DNA from: Tolypothrix tenuis PCC 7101
Lineage (GTDB): Bacteria > Cyanobacteriota > Cyanobacteriia > Cyanobacteriales > Nostocaceae
Direction: 5' to 3'
DNA: 64,000 nt
Assembly (NCBI RefSeq): GCF_002368295.1
Contig: NZ_AP018248.1
Location: 5,904,979-5,968,978, forward strand
Each line of letters begins with the position of its first letter. The stretch's first letter is position 1. The notes under the pieces are model-generated. The model was not told the origin of the DNA, did not search any database, and saw nothing but the letters and a program-made list of their open reading frames with translations. The position numbers and the translations under genes were made by a program. Below, piece after piece: positions 34,583 through 43,528 of the stretch.

Positions 34583-35551
34583 ATGACCTATTTAGAAACA
34601 GCGGCGCAATTCTACCGCGAAGTTGCAGAAACACCACAAGTTGGACTTTGTTGTGTGCAAAGTACACCCCTGCAACTACCAGGACTGAAAATTCCTCTGC
34701 CAATGCAGGAAATGAACTATGGTTGTGGTACTACTGTTCATCCTACGGAACTCGCTAATCAACCTACCGTACTGTATGTTGGCGTTGGTGGTGGCTTAGA
34801 AGCTTTACAATTCGCTTATTTTTCTCGTCGTGCGGGTGCAGTAATTGCGGTTGAACCCGTTGCAGCTATGCGCGAAGCCGCTACACGCAACTTAGAAACT
34901 GCGGCTCAAGAAAATCCTTGGTTTGATACCAGCTTTGTAGAAATCCGTGAAGGTGATGCCTTTAACTTACCAGTTGCCGATGCTTCTGTAGATGTAGTAG
35001 CACAAAACTGTCTGTTTAATATATTTGAACCAGAAGATTTAACCCGGGCGTTAAAAGAAGCTTTTCGGGTTTTAAAACCAGGCGGACGCTTGCAAATGAG
35101 CGATCCCATTGCTACTTCTCCCATACCTGCACATTTGCAACAAGATGAACGACTACGCGCCATGTGCTTATCCGGCGCACTCACCTATGAAGAGTATACT
35201 CAACTAATTATTAATGCTGGCTTTGGTCAAGTAGAAATTCGCGCCCGTCGTCCTTATCGCCTCTTAGATTCGCTAACTTATAACTTAGAAGAAAATTTAC
35301 TCTTAGAAAGTCTCGATTCTGTATCTTTTAAAGTTGCCATTCCCGAAGATGGAGCCTGTATTTTTACAGGAAAAACCGCAATTTATGCTGGTGCAGAACC
35401 CTTCTTTGATGACTCCGCCGGACATTTATTACAACGTGGTATTCCCGCAGCCGTGTGTGATAAAACTGCTGCCAAACTAGCAGCGTTAAAGCCAACAGAA
35501 ATTATTGTGACTGACTCTACTTGGCACTATGACGGCGGTGGTTGCTGTTAA
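34583..35551 (+). CDS. arsM: arsenite methyltransferase of arsenosugar synthesis
   Basis: A 322-residue methyltransferase. The SAM site is VLYVGVGGGLEALQF, with the acidic loop VIAVEPV. The N-terminal VGLCCVQSTP and NYGCGTT, and a C-terminal GGGCC, provide the Cys expected for binding arsenic. Opening TYLETAAQFYREVAETP is typical of the ArsM subgroup paired with ArsS. It methylates arsenite to di- and trimethylarsenic species in the cytosol using SAM and thiols. It is followed by arsS 349 bp downstream, with a palindromic repeat between them. Confidence 0.9.
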   Translation: MTYLETAAQFYREVAETPQVGLCCVQSTPLQLPGLKIPLPMQEMNYGCGTTVHPTELANQPTVLYVGVGGGLEALQFAYFSRRAGAVIAVEPVAAMREAATRNLETAAQENPWFDTSFVEIREGDAFNLPVADASVDVVAQNCLFNIFEPEDLTRALKEAFRVLKPGGRLQMSDPIATSPIPAHLQQDERLRAMCLSGALTYEEYTQLIINAGFGQVEIRARRPYRLLDSLTYNLEENLLLESLDSVSFKVAIPEDGACIFTGKTAIYAGAEPFFDDSAGHLLQRGIPAAVCDKTAAKLAALKPTEIIVTDSTWHYDGGGCC

Positions 35552-35655
35552 GGTTTGAATATAGATACAGCAGATTGTAAGTTGAGGTACAGATAATTGT
35601 AAGGGCATGGCATTGGTGTCAACTTAACGTGAAACCCGCTTAGTTGCCAGGTTTT

Positions 35656-35748
35656 GCCCTCACCCCCAGCCCCTCTCCCTCAGGGAGAGGGGAGCAAGAG
35701 ATTCAATTCCCCTTCTCCCTGAGGGAGAAGGGGTTAGGGGATGAGGGC
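35656..35748. repeat. palindromic GCCCTCACCCC...GGGGATGAGGGC element
   Basis: A 93-bp inverted repeat between arsM and arsS: GCCCTCACCCCCAGCCCC and CTCCCTCAGGGAG on the left, CTCCCTGAGGGAG and GGGGTTAGGGGATGAGGGC on the right. It is a well-known style of dispersed cyanobacterial repeat. Confidence 0.8.
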
Positions 35749-35900
35749 GCGAGGTATTTGTACAACGCCCGCCCTATATAGCTTTTAGCTTAATTTGACA
35801 CATATAGGCAGTGCCATGCCCCTACCTGCGTACACAATAAAAATCTTGTGGGGTGGGCATCTTGCCCGCCCTAATTATCAGTTTTTAGGAAAACTAAACA

Positions 35901-36908
35901 ATGCAAACTCAAACAATAAATTCAGTAGATGTCAAATTAACACCATTTAAACAAAAACTCAGTCAACCTTTAACAAAAAAGACTATATCAGTCTTACAAA
36001 TCAATCTCGGTAAACGATGCAACCTCGCCTGTACACACTGTCACGTTGAAGCTGGGCCAAAACGCACAGAAGAACTATCAAAAGAAATCTGTGAACAGCT
36101 AATTGAGTTAATTGATAAATTCCCTGAAATTAAAATTGTCGATTTAACTGGCGGCGCACCAGAAATGAATTATGGTTTTAAGCCATTGGTGGAAGCTGCA
36201 AGACAAGCAGGAAAACAGGTAATTGTTCGTTCTAACTTAACTATTTATTTTGTAGATGGGTTTGGTGATTTACCAGAATACTTTGCTAAACATCAAGTGA
36301 GAGTAGTTGCTTCTCTGCCATGTTACCTTGCAGATAATGTTGATAAAATGCGCGGTAGTGGTGTTTTTGATAGCTCAATTAAAGCTTTGCAGTTGCTTAA
36401 TGAAGTCGGCTATGGCAAAAACCAAGATTTAATTTTGGATTTAGTCTATAATCCGCAGTTACCTACAGGCGAGAAATTTTCTTTAGCACCGGAACAAACA
36501 AAGCTAGAAAAAGATTACAAGATTTTTTTACAAGAAAATTTTGATATTCTCTTTAACAACCTCTTCACTATTACCAATCTGCCAGTTGGTAGAACTAAAA
36601 TGCATTTAGAGCGTAAAAAACTTTATAGCAGCTATCTACAATTTCTAGAATCAAATTTTAATGCCACTACAGTTGAACATTTAATGTGTCGTGATGAATT
36701 ATCAATTGATTACCTTGGCAACGTTTACGATTGCGACTTTAATCAAATGATGAATTTACCAGCAAAAACTCCTCATGGTGAAGCCTTAACAATAGGTAAA
36801 TTGCTAGAGGCTGGTAGTTTAGATTTAATAAATGAAATCCAAACAGCCGCCTATTGCTATGGCTGTACCGCTGGGTGTGGTTCGAGTTGCGGCGGTGCTT
36901 TAGTTTAA
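35901..36908 (+). CDS. arsS: arsenosugar radical SAM protein ArsS
   Basis: A 335-residue radical SAM enzyme. The 4Fe-4S site is CNLACTHC (Cys40, 44, 47). The radical SAM domain covers about 30-200; a C-terminal DUF3641-type region (about 200-335) ends with CYGCTAGCGSSCGG, an auxiliary-cluster-like Cys set. ArsS transfers the 5'-deoxyadenosyl group to dimethylarsenite, giving the precursor of arsenosugars. Together with the upstream arsM it completes the core pathway. Cytosolic. No arsenic regulator of the ArsR type is in view. Confidence 0.93.
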   Translation: MQTQTINSVDVKLTPFKQKLSQPLTKKTISVLQINLGKRCNLACTHCHVEAGPKRTEELSKEICEQLIELIDKFPEIKIVDLTGGAPEMNYGFKPLVEAARQAGKQVIVRSNLTIYFVDGFGDLPEYFAKHQVRVVASLPCYLADNVDKMRGSGVFDSSIKALQLLNEVGYGKNQDLILDLVYNPQLPTGEKFSLAPEQTKLEKDYKIFLQENFDILFNNLFTITNLPVGRTKMHLERKKLYSSYLQFLESNFNATTVEHLMCRDELSIDYLGNVYDCDFNQMMNLPAKTPHGEALTIGKLLEAGSLDLINEIQTAAYCYGCTAGCGSSCGGALV

Positions 36909-37007
36909 AATTGAGTGCGATCGCATCCAAATGTCATCAAATGACAATTTTGTGAAAAAAACCCTTTCCCCTGGATCGCTAAGGCTGAAATCGGTTTATG
37001 ATGGCAT

Positions 37008-37073
37008 TAGTTAAGTCTCCTCACACCACACCAAAAAGCCGTGGACTTTGATAAGTCTCCACGGTTTTTATTT
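37008..37073 (+). ncRNA. Yfr1-like small RNA
   Basis: A TATGAT -10 box (36997-37002) precedes a short unpaired stretch containing CTCCTCACACC (37017-37027), which differs at one base from the ultraconserved Yfr1 core ACUCCUCACAC, then a terminator hairpin CCGTGG / CCACGG (37039-37064) and TTTTTATTT. The length of about 65 nt fits Yfr1. The usual 5' stem-loop is not clear here, and the location next to arsS is not the guaB-trxA context I recall, so the assignment is moderate. Confidence 0.55.
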
Positions 37074-37227
37074 GTACGTGACATATTATTTGTCGTCGGT
37101 GACAGATTAGCGATCGCAGTAGACATAGCCATAATATCATTTGCGTAGGCGTAGCCAGACGCAAGCATCGCTCTGTTACAGTCGCGATTTGTAATTGCAA
37201 TAGCTCTACTTTAAATGTAATTTACTA
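37074..37227. other. intergenic between Yfr1-like RNA and tandem array
   Basis: This holds a GCGATCGC site, GCGTAGGCGTAGC-type repeat sequence (about 37143-37156) and no gene. Confidence 0.5.
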
Positions 37228-37365
37228 CATTAACAATGTATCGCCCTGCATTAACAATGTATCGCCCTGCATTAACAATGTATCGCCTTACATTAACAAT
37301 GTATCGCCCTGCATTAACAATGTATCGCCCTACATTAACAATGTACCGCCTTACATTAACAATGT
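37228..37365. repeat. 21-bp tandem array, 6.6 copies, each with a dyad
   Basis: Units of CATTAACAATGTATCGCCCTG start at 37228 and then every 21 bp (37249, 37270, 37291, 37312, 37333, 37354). Counting the preceding A, each unit carries ACATT-AAC-AATGT or its near-copy. Variation is limited to a few positions in the linker. The 21-bp spacing places the dyads on one face of the helix. There are no spacers, so this is not CRISPR. A frame from ATG 37236 to 37385 reads MYRPALT repeats. Confidence 0.9.
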
Positions 37366-37435
37366 TGACCCCTATAGAAAAATGATGTATGTAAGGTTAA
37401 GAGCAGCGCAAGAAGATATAGAAACTTAAAGGTTA

Positions 37436-37627
37436 TTTATAAAGTAAAAATGAAATTACTGTAGGGTGTGTTAGGCGCATATTTTCGATATGATTTGCCA
37501 CGAAATAACTATCCTCGCGCCTAACGCACCACCCACGCGGCGGTGCGTTACGGCTAAATTTCATTGTTTCTTTGTCCCAAATCCTTTCATAGCCGTAACA
37601 CACCCTACTTAAGATTTACTTTATAAA
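37436..37627. repeat. MITE-like element ending on the CHAT start codon
   Basis: Outer inverted repeat TTTATAAAGTAAA (37436-37448) / TTTACTTTATAAA (37615-37627) and inner repeat GTAGGGTGTGTTA (37461-37473) / TAACACACCCTAC (37596-37608). The last base of the right outer arm is the A of the downstream ATG. The interior is GC-richer with GCGCCTAACGCACC. It is related to the 24617-24702 element. Confidence 0.75.
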
Positions 37628-40600
37628 TGGTCTCTTACGGACAATTTTTACGAGAAATACTACGAGCAACAGCAGAAAGCAACGGCGATGCAGAAGTAAT
37701 TTACCCATTGCTGGCAGCAAATACAGATAAACTCAATGATATTTTTGCTAAATTATTGCGCCATTGGGCAACAAATACCCTAGTAAAAGCGGAAGCAGAT
37801 ACAGCAACATCCATCGCACGAGTGATTGGTAATTTTAGTAATCTTATTCAGCAGTTCCCCTTGGGTAACAAAGCCAACAACATCGAAATTGCGATCGCTG
37901 GCTACGAAATAATTGCCCTAACTGTTTACACTCGCAGTAACTTTCCCCAAAAGTGGGCAGCAACACACAATAATCTGGGGGGTGCTTATAGTCAGAGAAT
38001 ATTGGGTAATAAAGCAAAGAACTTAGAACGAGCGGTCACTGCTTATTCTGCCACACTGGAAGTTTACACGCGCAGTGCCTTTCCGCAAGAGTGGGCAATG
38101 ACACAAAATAATCTGGCGATTGCTTACAGCAACAGAATATTAGGAGAACGAGCCAAGAATATTGAATTGGCGGTAGCTGCTTTATGTGTGGCGCTAGAAG
38201 TTTATACCCACACTGCCTTTCCTCAAGAATGGGCAATGACACAATATCATTTAGGCAATGTTTATCTTGAAAAAATATTAGGCGATAGAACTGATAATTT
38301 AGAGCGAGCGATTATTGCTTTCACTGCGGCGCTGGAAGTTTATACTCACACTGCTTTTCCCCAACAATGGGCAATGACGCAAAATAATCTGGGGATTGTT
38401 TACTTTTCCAGAATGCTAGGTAATAAAGCAGAGAATATAGAGCAGGCAATCGCAGCTTATAGTGCTGCATTAAAAGTATATACCCGTAGCGCCTTTCCCA
38501 ACAAATGGGCAATGACGCAAAATAATCTGGGAAATGCTTACCTTTATAGAATATTAGGTGAAAGAACAGAGAATGTAGAACAGGCAATCGCTGCTTTTTC
38601 TGCGGCACTGTCAGTTTACACCAGCAGTGTCTTTCCTTATGATTGGGCAAAAGCGCAAAATAATCTGGGGAATGCTTACAAAGAAAGAATACTAAACAAT
38701 AAAGCAGAAAATATAGAAAGGGCGATCGCAGCTTATACTGCCGCACTAGAAGTTTGTACTTACAGCGACTTTCCTCATGATTGGGTAACGATGCAAAACA
38801 ATCTGGGAAATGCTTACCGTAACAGAATATTAGGAGAGAGAGCCGAGAATATTGAATTGGCGATCGCGGCTTATTCTACTGCTCTAGAAGTTATAACCCG
38901 CAGCGCCTTTCCCCAAAACAATCCAGAAACCCCTCCAGAAACTTTATTCAATCTCGGTAGCTTATACCAAGAAAACAAACAATTTGACTCAGCTTACAAT
39001 ACTTTTGTTGTGGCAATAGAAACAGTGGAAGCTTTGCGGGGTGAAATTATTTCTGGTGAAGAATCCAAGCGTAAACAAGCAGAAGAATGGAATCAACTTT
39101 ATAGAAGAATGGTAGAAGTTTGCTGCCAATTAAATAAGACTACCGAAGCAATAGAATATGCTGAACGCAGTAAAACCCGCAATTTAGTTGAGCAAATCCT
39201 GGAACGTGACGCTAAAACCATCTTCTCCGCAGATGTTGTGACTCAGCTAGAAACTTACAGAGATGAAATAGCCGTAGGACAATATCAAATCCAAAATGCT
39301 AAAGCTGAGAATCCCCAAGACTTAGCAAAACATCTCCAAGAATTACGACGACAGCGTAACGAATTACAAAACCGCTATTTACCCGTTGCTTATGGGTTTG
39401 ATTTTAATTCATTCCAAGCTACGTTGAATGAGAATACAGTCGTCATTGAGTGGTATATTCTGAGTGATAAAATCCTGGCGTTTATTGTCACCAAAACAGG
39501 AGAAGTAACAGTTTGGCAATCTCAACCAGAAGATAGAGAAGCTTTGTATATTTGGAAAAATCAATATTTAGAAAATTACTCTAATCAAAAAGACCAATGG
39601 CGTAATAGCTTAGAGTCGGAACTAAAGCAATTAGCCGCAATTCTGCACATTGATGAAATAATTGCCATCATAAATCAGCTATCAAAGCACTGCAATCAAC
39701 TTATTTTAATTCCCCATCAATTCCTACATTTATTTCCTCTTCATGCACTCCCAGTAAATCAAAACTCTGAAAATTCGTCTTGTCTTCTAGATTTATTTGC
39801 TGGTGGTGTCAGCTATGCACCCAGTTGTCAACTACTGCAACAGGTACAACAGCGCAAACGTCCTAATTTTCAATCTCTATTTGCAATTCAAAACCCCACA
39901 GAAGATCTGAATTACACAGATTTAGAAGTACAAGTTATTCAACGCTACTTTAATACTTCTAACATCCTGAAAAAAACAGCAGCAACACTGACAGCAATTA
40001 ATAATTCTGACTTAAATACTTATCACTGCGCCCACTTTAGCTGTCACGGATATTTTAACTTCATAAATCCCAGTCAATCAGCCCTAATTTTGGCAAATGC
40101 ACCCGTAGCTGAAACAGTTCCACAAACAAATACAGAACGTTATCTGAATTTACGGGCAGGGGAAACCCACGATTTAGACAAATGTCTTACTCTAGATAAA
40201 ATCTTCAGTCTCAAATTAGAAAAATGTCGCCTCGTCACCCTTTCCGCTTGCGAAACTGGATTGATTGATTTTCAAAATACCAGTGACGAATATATTGGTT
40301 TACCTAGCGGTTTTCTGTTAGCTGGGAGTAAAGCTGTAGTTAGTAGTTTGTGGACTGTTAGCGATTTATCTACAGCATTTTTGATGATAAAATTTTATGA
40401 AACCCTGCAAACAATAAATAGTGTTTCCTTAGCACTCAATCAAGCACAGCAGTGGTTACGCAATTTAACCACAGAAGAATTTGAAGCACTGTTAGTTAAA
40501 TATCATCCACAAATTGAAGAAATTTTTGCTCAACTACCCCAAGGAAAGCGTCGATTTGCAAGGGCGATATTAGACAATACCCGCAAGCGTAAACCTAACC

Positions 40601-40650
40601 CTTTTGCAGCCCCATTTTACTGGGCAGGATTTACAGCTACAGGGCTTTAA
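37627..40650 (+). CDS. TPR-CHAT caspase-like protease
   Basis: A 1007-residue protein. About 1-90 is a unique helical N-terminus. About 95-445 holds seven or eight TPR-like repeats of 48 residues with the pattern AIAAYSAALEVYTRSAFPQE-WAMTQNNLGNAY-RILGERAENIE, so alike in DNA that they probably expanded by recombination. A helical linker (about 445-650) follows. The C-terminal CHAT domain (about 690-1000) has the catalytic pair His807 (HFSCHGYF) and Cys875 (TLSACETG). CHAT proteins are caspase-like peptidases; some act in phage defence after sensing by the TPR part. The partner and substrate are unknown. No ribosome site is seen because the MITE-like arm fills that place. Confidence 0.9.
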   Translation: MVSYGQFLREILRATAESNGDAEVIYPLLAANTDKLNDIFAKLLRHWATNTLVKAEADTATSIARVIGNFSNLIQQFPLGNKANNIEIAIAGYEIIALTVYTRSNFPQKWAATHNNLGGAYSQRILGNKAKNLERAVTAYSATLEVYTRSAFPQEWAMTQNNLAIAYSNRILGERAKNIELAVAALCVALEVYTHTAFPQEWAMTQYHLGNVYLEKILGDRTDNLERAIIAFTAALEVYTHTAFPQQWAMTQNNLGIVYFSRMLGNKAENIEQAIAAYSAALKVYTRSAFPNKWAMTQNNLGNAYLYRILGERTENVEQAIAAFSAALSVYTSSVFPYDWAKAQNNLGNAYKERILNNKAENIERAIAAYTAALEVCTYSDFPHDWVTMQNNLGNAYRNRILGERAENIELAIAAYSTALEVITRSAFPQNNPETPPETLFNLGSLYQENKQFDSAYNTFVVAIETVEALRGEIISGEESKRKQAEEWNQLYRRMVEVCCQLNKTTEAIEYAERSKTRNLVEQILERDAKTIFSADVVTQLETYRDEIAVGQYQIQNAKAENPQDLAKHLQELRRQRNELQNRYLPVAYGFDFNSFQATLNENTVVIEWYILSDKILAFIVTKTGEVTVWQSQPEDREALYIWKNQYLENYSNQKDQWRNSLESELKQLAAILHIDEIIAIINQLSKHCNQLILIPHQFLHLFPLHALPVNQNSENSSCLLDLFAGGVSYAPSCQLLQQVQQRKRPNFQSLFAIQNPTEDLNYTDLEVQVIQRYFNTSNILKKTAATLTAINNSDLNTYHCAHFSCHGYFNFINPSQSALILANAPVAETVPQTNTERYLNLRAGETHDLDKCLTLDKIFSLKLEKCRLVTLSACETGLIDFQNTSDEYIGLPSGFLLAGSKAVVSSLWTVSDLSTAFLMIKFYETLQTINSVSLALNQAQQWLRNLTTEEFEALLVKYHPQIEEIFAQLPQGKRRFARAILDNTRKRKPNPFAAPFYWAGFTATGL

Positions 40651-41027
40651 GGTTCAGGTTTAGCAGTTTCACAAAACTGCTTCTTCCCAATTTTGGCAAC
40701 ATAAATTACCACTGAAGTTGCTAAAGCTACGGGAATATTACCACTGGTTGCGAGGCTGGCGATCGCAGTTGTCAATACTCCTGTCATCAACTCGTCAAAT
40801 TCTTCCTGACAAATGATATTGCTGAGTTTTTCGGCTAATTTCTCTAAAAAATTTGAATCTCCTCTCAAACTAACTTCTGCATCGGTTGTCTCCACAGCAA
40901 TTAACTGTGTAGCTGCTTCCAGATTTCCCTCGCACTCTTCTATAGCATCTAAAGCGGCTAAAGCCTCTGGGCTATCTGCCAACTGAGTGCGAAACTGACT
41001 AATTTCCTCTGGTGTAAGGGTAAGCAT
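40647..41027 (-). CDS. small protein with UBA-like and hydrophobic segments, convergent to CHAT
   Basis: A 126-residue protein. Residues about 1-45 are helical with ALAALDAIEECEGNLEAATQ, which resembles a UBA-like three-helix pattern (weak). Residues about 80-118 contain two short hydrophobic stretches, TGVLTTAIASLATSG and VALATSVVIYVAKIG, that could form a membrane hairpin. It ends CETAKPEP. No family recognised. It is convergent with the CHAT gene and the stop codons overlap by four bases. A role as CHAT substrate or partner is only an idea. Confidence 0.6.
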   Translation of the reverse strand: MLTLTPEEISQFRTQLADSPEALAALDAIEECEGNLEAATQLIAVETTDAEVSLRGDSNFLEKLAEKLSNIICQEEFDELMTGVLTTAIASLATSGNIPVALATSVVIYVAKIGKKQFCETAKPEP

Positions 41028-41234
41028 TTATATAGTTTTAACCAGTAAATACACGAATAACTAGATAATTATACATTTCATGCTTAATTTAGAGATATGG
41101 AAATTGCGCTAACACAACATCAACAGTAGAAACAATATTGCTTGTATTGCTTCTAGCTCGTTTTGGCTCAGACTCGGTTTAAAATGAAACCTTTCCCACC
41201 TTGCTACCACTGCACCAAATCCTTTTGAATGACA

Positions 41235-41264
41235 AAAAAACGGAGGTGGTAAACAACCACCTCC
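41235..41264 (-). terminator. terminator of the M48/TPR gene
   Basis: A perfect 9-bp stem GGAGGTGGT / ACCACCTCC with a 5-base loop and, on the minus strand, seven T after a G. Confidence 0.9.
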
Positions 41265-41309
41265 TTGGCAAATTACAGCTTGGATAATTAGAAATGCTCT
41301 GCGAACAGG

Positions 41310-43307
41310 CTAACTGTTGCTCACAAATATCGTCAAGACTACTCCCAAAATAATTACCCCGCCACCTAGTATAAATGACCAGAAACGATGGTAACTATTA
41401 ACAACCGTGCCATTCTCACTTTGAAGCTGAATTAAATCCATCCAAGGCGCAACGCCGCGACGGAACCAACCCACAGCCTCAACTTGTTCGCCTAGTAAGC
41501 TTTGAACTCGCTTCATCCCAAACAAGAAATTACCAATAGGGCCGAAGCGTGAGGCGTAGTGCAGATATAACATTCCACTACGGTCTTGAATTTTTAAATC
41601 AGAACCAAATTTATAACCTGCGTCACCACGCCCAATCAGTTGTCCTTCTAGTTTTGCAGGTTGTCCGCGCAAAGGACTGGCGTAGGGGTCTGACATGAGA
41701 GTCAGAATATCGGTATCTGCTGCTTGTTTGTAGTCGGGGAACATCACCAAGGCTTTGATCAAAATTCCTACGCCTAAGCCGATGAGTGGTGCGCCAAATA
41801 TCAAACCAGAATGGGAAGAACTAGACAACACTATCACGCCTAAAACTAAGCCAGCTAAAAAGCCGATAGTTTCCGCACCATACAGCACCACATCTAAGAA
41901 GAAATTACCGTAAAGCCTACTTCTATTAAGACTCTTACCTTCCCCAATAACTCGCCCCATATCAAACTCAGTGGGTAAACCCAACTGTTCTGCATAGGTA
42001 CTCAGGGCGCGGACTCGTTTACCAGTTAGCGGGTGAGTAGAATTTAACTCCATCCACCAACCCCAGGGGTTAAACATATCCCACAAAAAGACGCGACCAA
42101 TTTTTTGTGGATCAGAAGCAATGCGGTAGGCGGTTCCTGTGGAAGCGGCGGCTTTGGGGTCATAAATACCCAAGGCGCGGGTTCCTTCAATCAAACGACT
42201 TGGTTCTTTTGTCCTTTGACCTTCTTCTAGTATCCCGTAAGCAATTTTGACCAAAGCACGAGATAATCCATTGGGGTTACCCGTGGTTTCCGCTGCAAAG
42301 TGGTCAGCAAAGTATTCTCTGGTACGGGAGAGATAGAGTAGCAAGTAAGTACCAACAATATAGAAAATATAGGCAACAAGGGCAGCAGTCTGCATCGCGT
42401 CTTTGATTTTACTATCGCCGCCGCCACGACCAAACCTACTGGCTGTGCTGTAAATTAAGTAGCAAATTTGCACTAAGGTAGAAGCTACTGTCATCACTGC
42501 AAAGTCCCAGTGAACAATATGCCCTAATTCATGGGCGTAAACAGTAGCAACTTCATCATCATCTAAATATGTGAACAGCCCCTGACTGACGACTAACCGG
42601 GCGCTGTTAGGCAATGAGCCATAAGTAAAAGCCGTAGGGTTTTGGTCGTTGATAATACCCAGTCGTGGAGTTTTGAGGTTCTTCTGTTGACAGACTTGCT
42701 GAATCACTCTCGCTGTTTCTGGACTGAGACTTTCTACTTCCGCCAACTCTACCCAGCGAGTTTGGTAAAGCCAACTTTGGGTTAAGTCCATCAAATAAGG
42801 CGACAGGAAAAAAGCAGCCAGATTAAAAACTAAAGTGATGGTAATAGCGATCGCTAATCCTTGTACTGGATTATCGCTACCTAAAATAAATACTAAGCTC
42901 AAGCCTAAAGCTAACACCATCCCAAACAACAAGGTGATGGTGACACCAGAAGCTAAAGCTAGACTTCCACCCACACCACCCATTGCTAATTTCACACCAG
43001 CCGCCGCCGCACGTCCGGCTGGTGGTGCAGTTCTGGGTTGTGTAACTGGTGCTTGCGGGAGAGTTTGACGCGCTTGTTCAGCCCAACTCCGCACCTGAGG
43101 ATTATCACTCATCATTAGCCGTTGACACAGGATTGATGCTTTTTCAATCTGTCCTGTGCCTTGATAGGCTTTCATCAGCCACATCTGTGCTGAAAGATAA
43201 TCTGAAGAATTTTGGTCTACAGCATTCCGGCTGACTTGTTCTAAGATTTCAACAGCTTCGGAATAACGTCCTTGGTTAAAGGCATCTAATCCTGATTGCA
43301 ATGACAT
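41310..43307 (-). CDS. M48 zinc metalloprotease with N-terminal TPR
   Basis: A 665-residue protein. N-terminal helices (about 1-65) look like TPR (GLDAFNQGRYSEAVEILEQV). A linker with PRTAPPAGRAAAA is followed by two membrane helices (about 110-170), the HtpX-like peptidase domain with HELGHIVHWD (zinc His pair and Glu) and the later EYFAD ligand, then more membrane helices (about 470-520) and a C-terminal globular part with GQLIGRG (about 545-620) and a last helix. It should be a membrane-bound protein quality-control protease. A single gene with its own terminator. Confidence 0.87.
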   Translation of the reverse strand: MSLQSGLDAFNQGRYSEAVEILEQVSRNAVDQNSSDYLSAQMWLMKAYQGTGQIEKASILCQRLMMSDNPQVRSWAEQARQTLPQAPVTQPRTAPPAGRAAAAGVKLAMGGVGGSLALASGVTITLLFGMVLALGLSLVFILGSDNPVQGLAIAITITLVFNLAAFFLSPYLMDLTQSWLYQTRWVELAEVESLSPETARVIQQVCQQKNLKTPRLGIINDQNPTAFTYGSLPNSARLVVSQGLFTYLDDDEVATVYAHELGHIVHWDFAVMTVASTLVQICYLIYSTASRFGRGGGDSKIKDAMQTAALVAYIFYIVGTYLLLYLSRTREYFADHFAAETTGNPNGLSRALVKIAYGILEEGQRTKEPSRLIEGTRALGIYDPKAAASTGTAYRIASDPQKIGRVFLWDMFNPWGWWMELNSTHPLTGKRVRALSTYAEQLGLPTEFDMGRVIGEGKSLNRSRLYGNFFLDVVLYGAETIGFLAGLVLGVIVLSSSSHSGLIFGAPLIGLGVGILIKALVMFPDYKQAADTDILTLMSDPYASPLRGQPAKLEGQLIGRGDAGYKFGSDLKIQDRSGMLYLHYASRFGPIGNFLFGMKRVQSLLGEQVEAVGWFRRGVAPWMDLIQLQSENGTVVNSYHRFWSFILGGGVIILGVVLTIFVSNS

Positions 43308-43528
43308 AGTATCTCCTTAGTAAAGGAGTAGTAATTGATCGATCAATACTCATATATTCAGGATTCGTCATTGCCATTTCGTAAAACTTAAAAAGGGGAC
43401 TGTACCAATTCAAAATTCAAAATTCAAAATTCAAAATTAAGAAACTTCTACAGAATATAGGTTTTGGGTGTTGAATCTGTTGAGTTGTGAGTGTTGCTGG
43501 TTGTGGGTTGGTGATGTGATGCGATCGC
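43308..43528. repeat. AATTCAAA octamers between genes
   Basis: Four AATTCAAA units (about 43409-43440) lie among AT-rich DNA; the same octamer is near 31240. No gene seen. Confidence 0.6.

Noticed and set aside
37228..37365. CRISPR array
   Set aside because: The units are directly contiguous with no unique spacers between them.
38036..38746. Minus-strand frames inside the CHAT gene
   Set aside because: They are shadows of the repeated TPR coding sequence.
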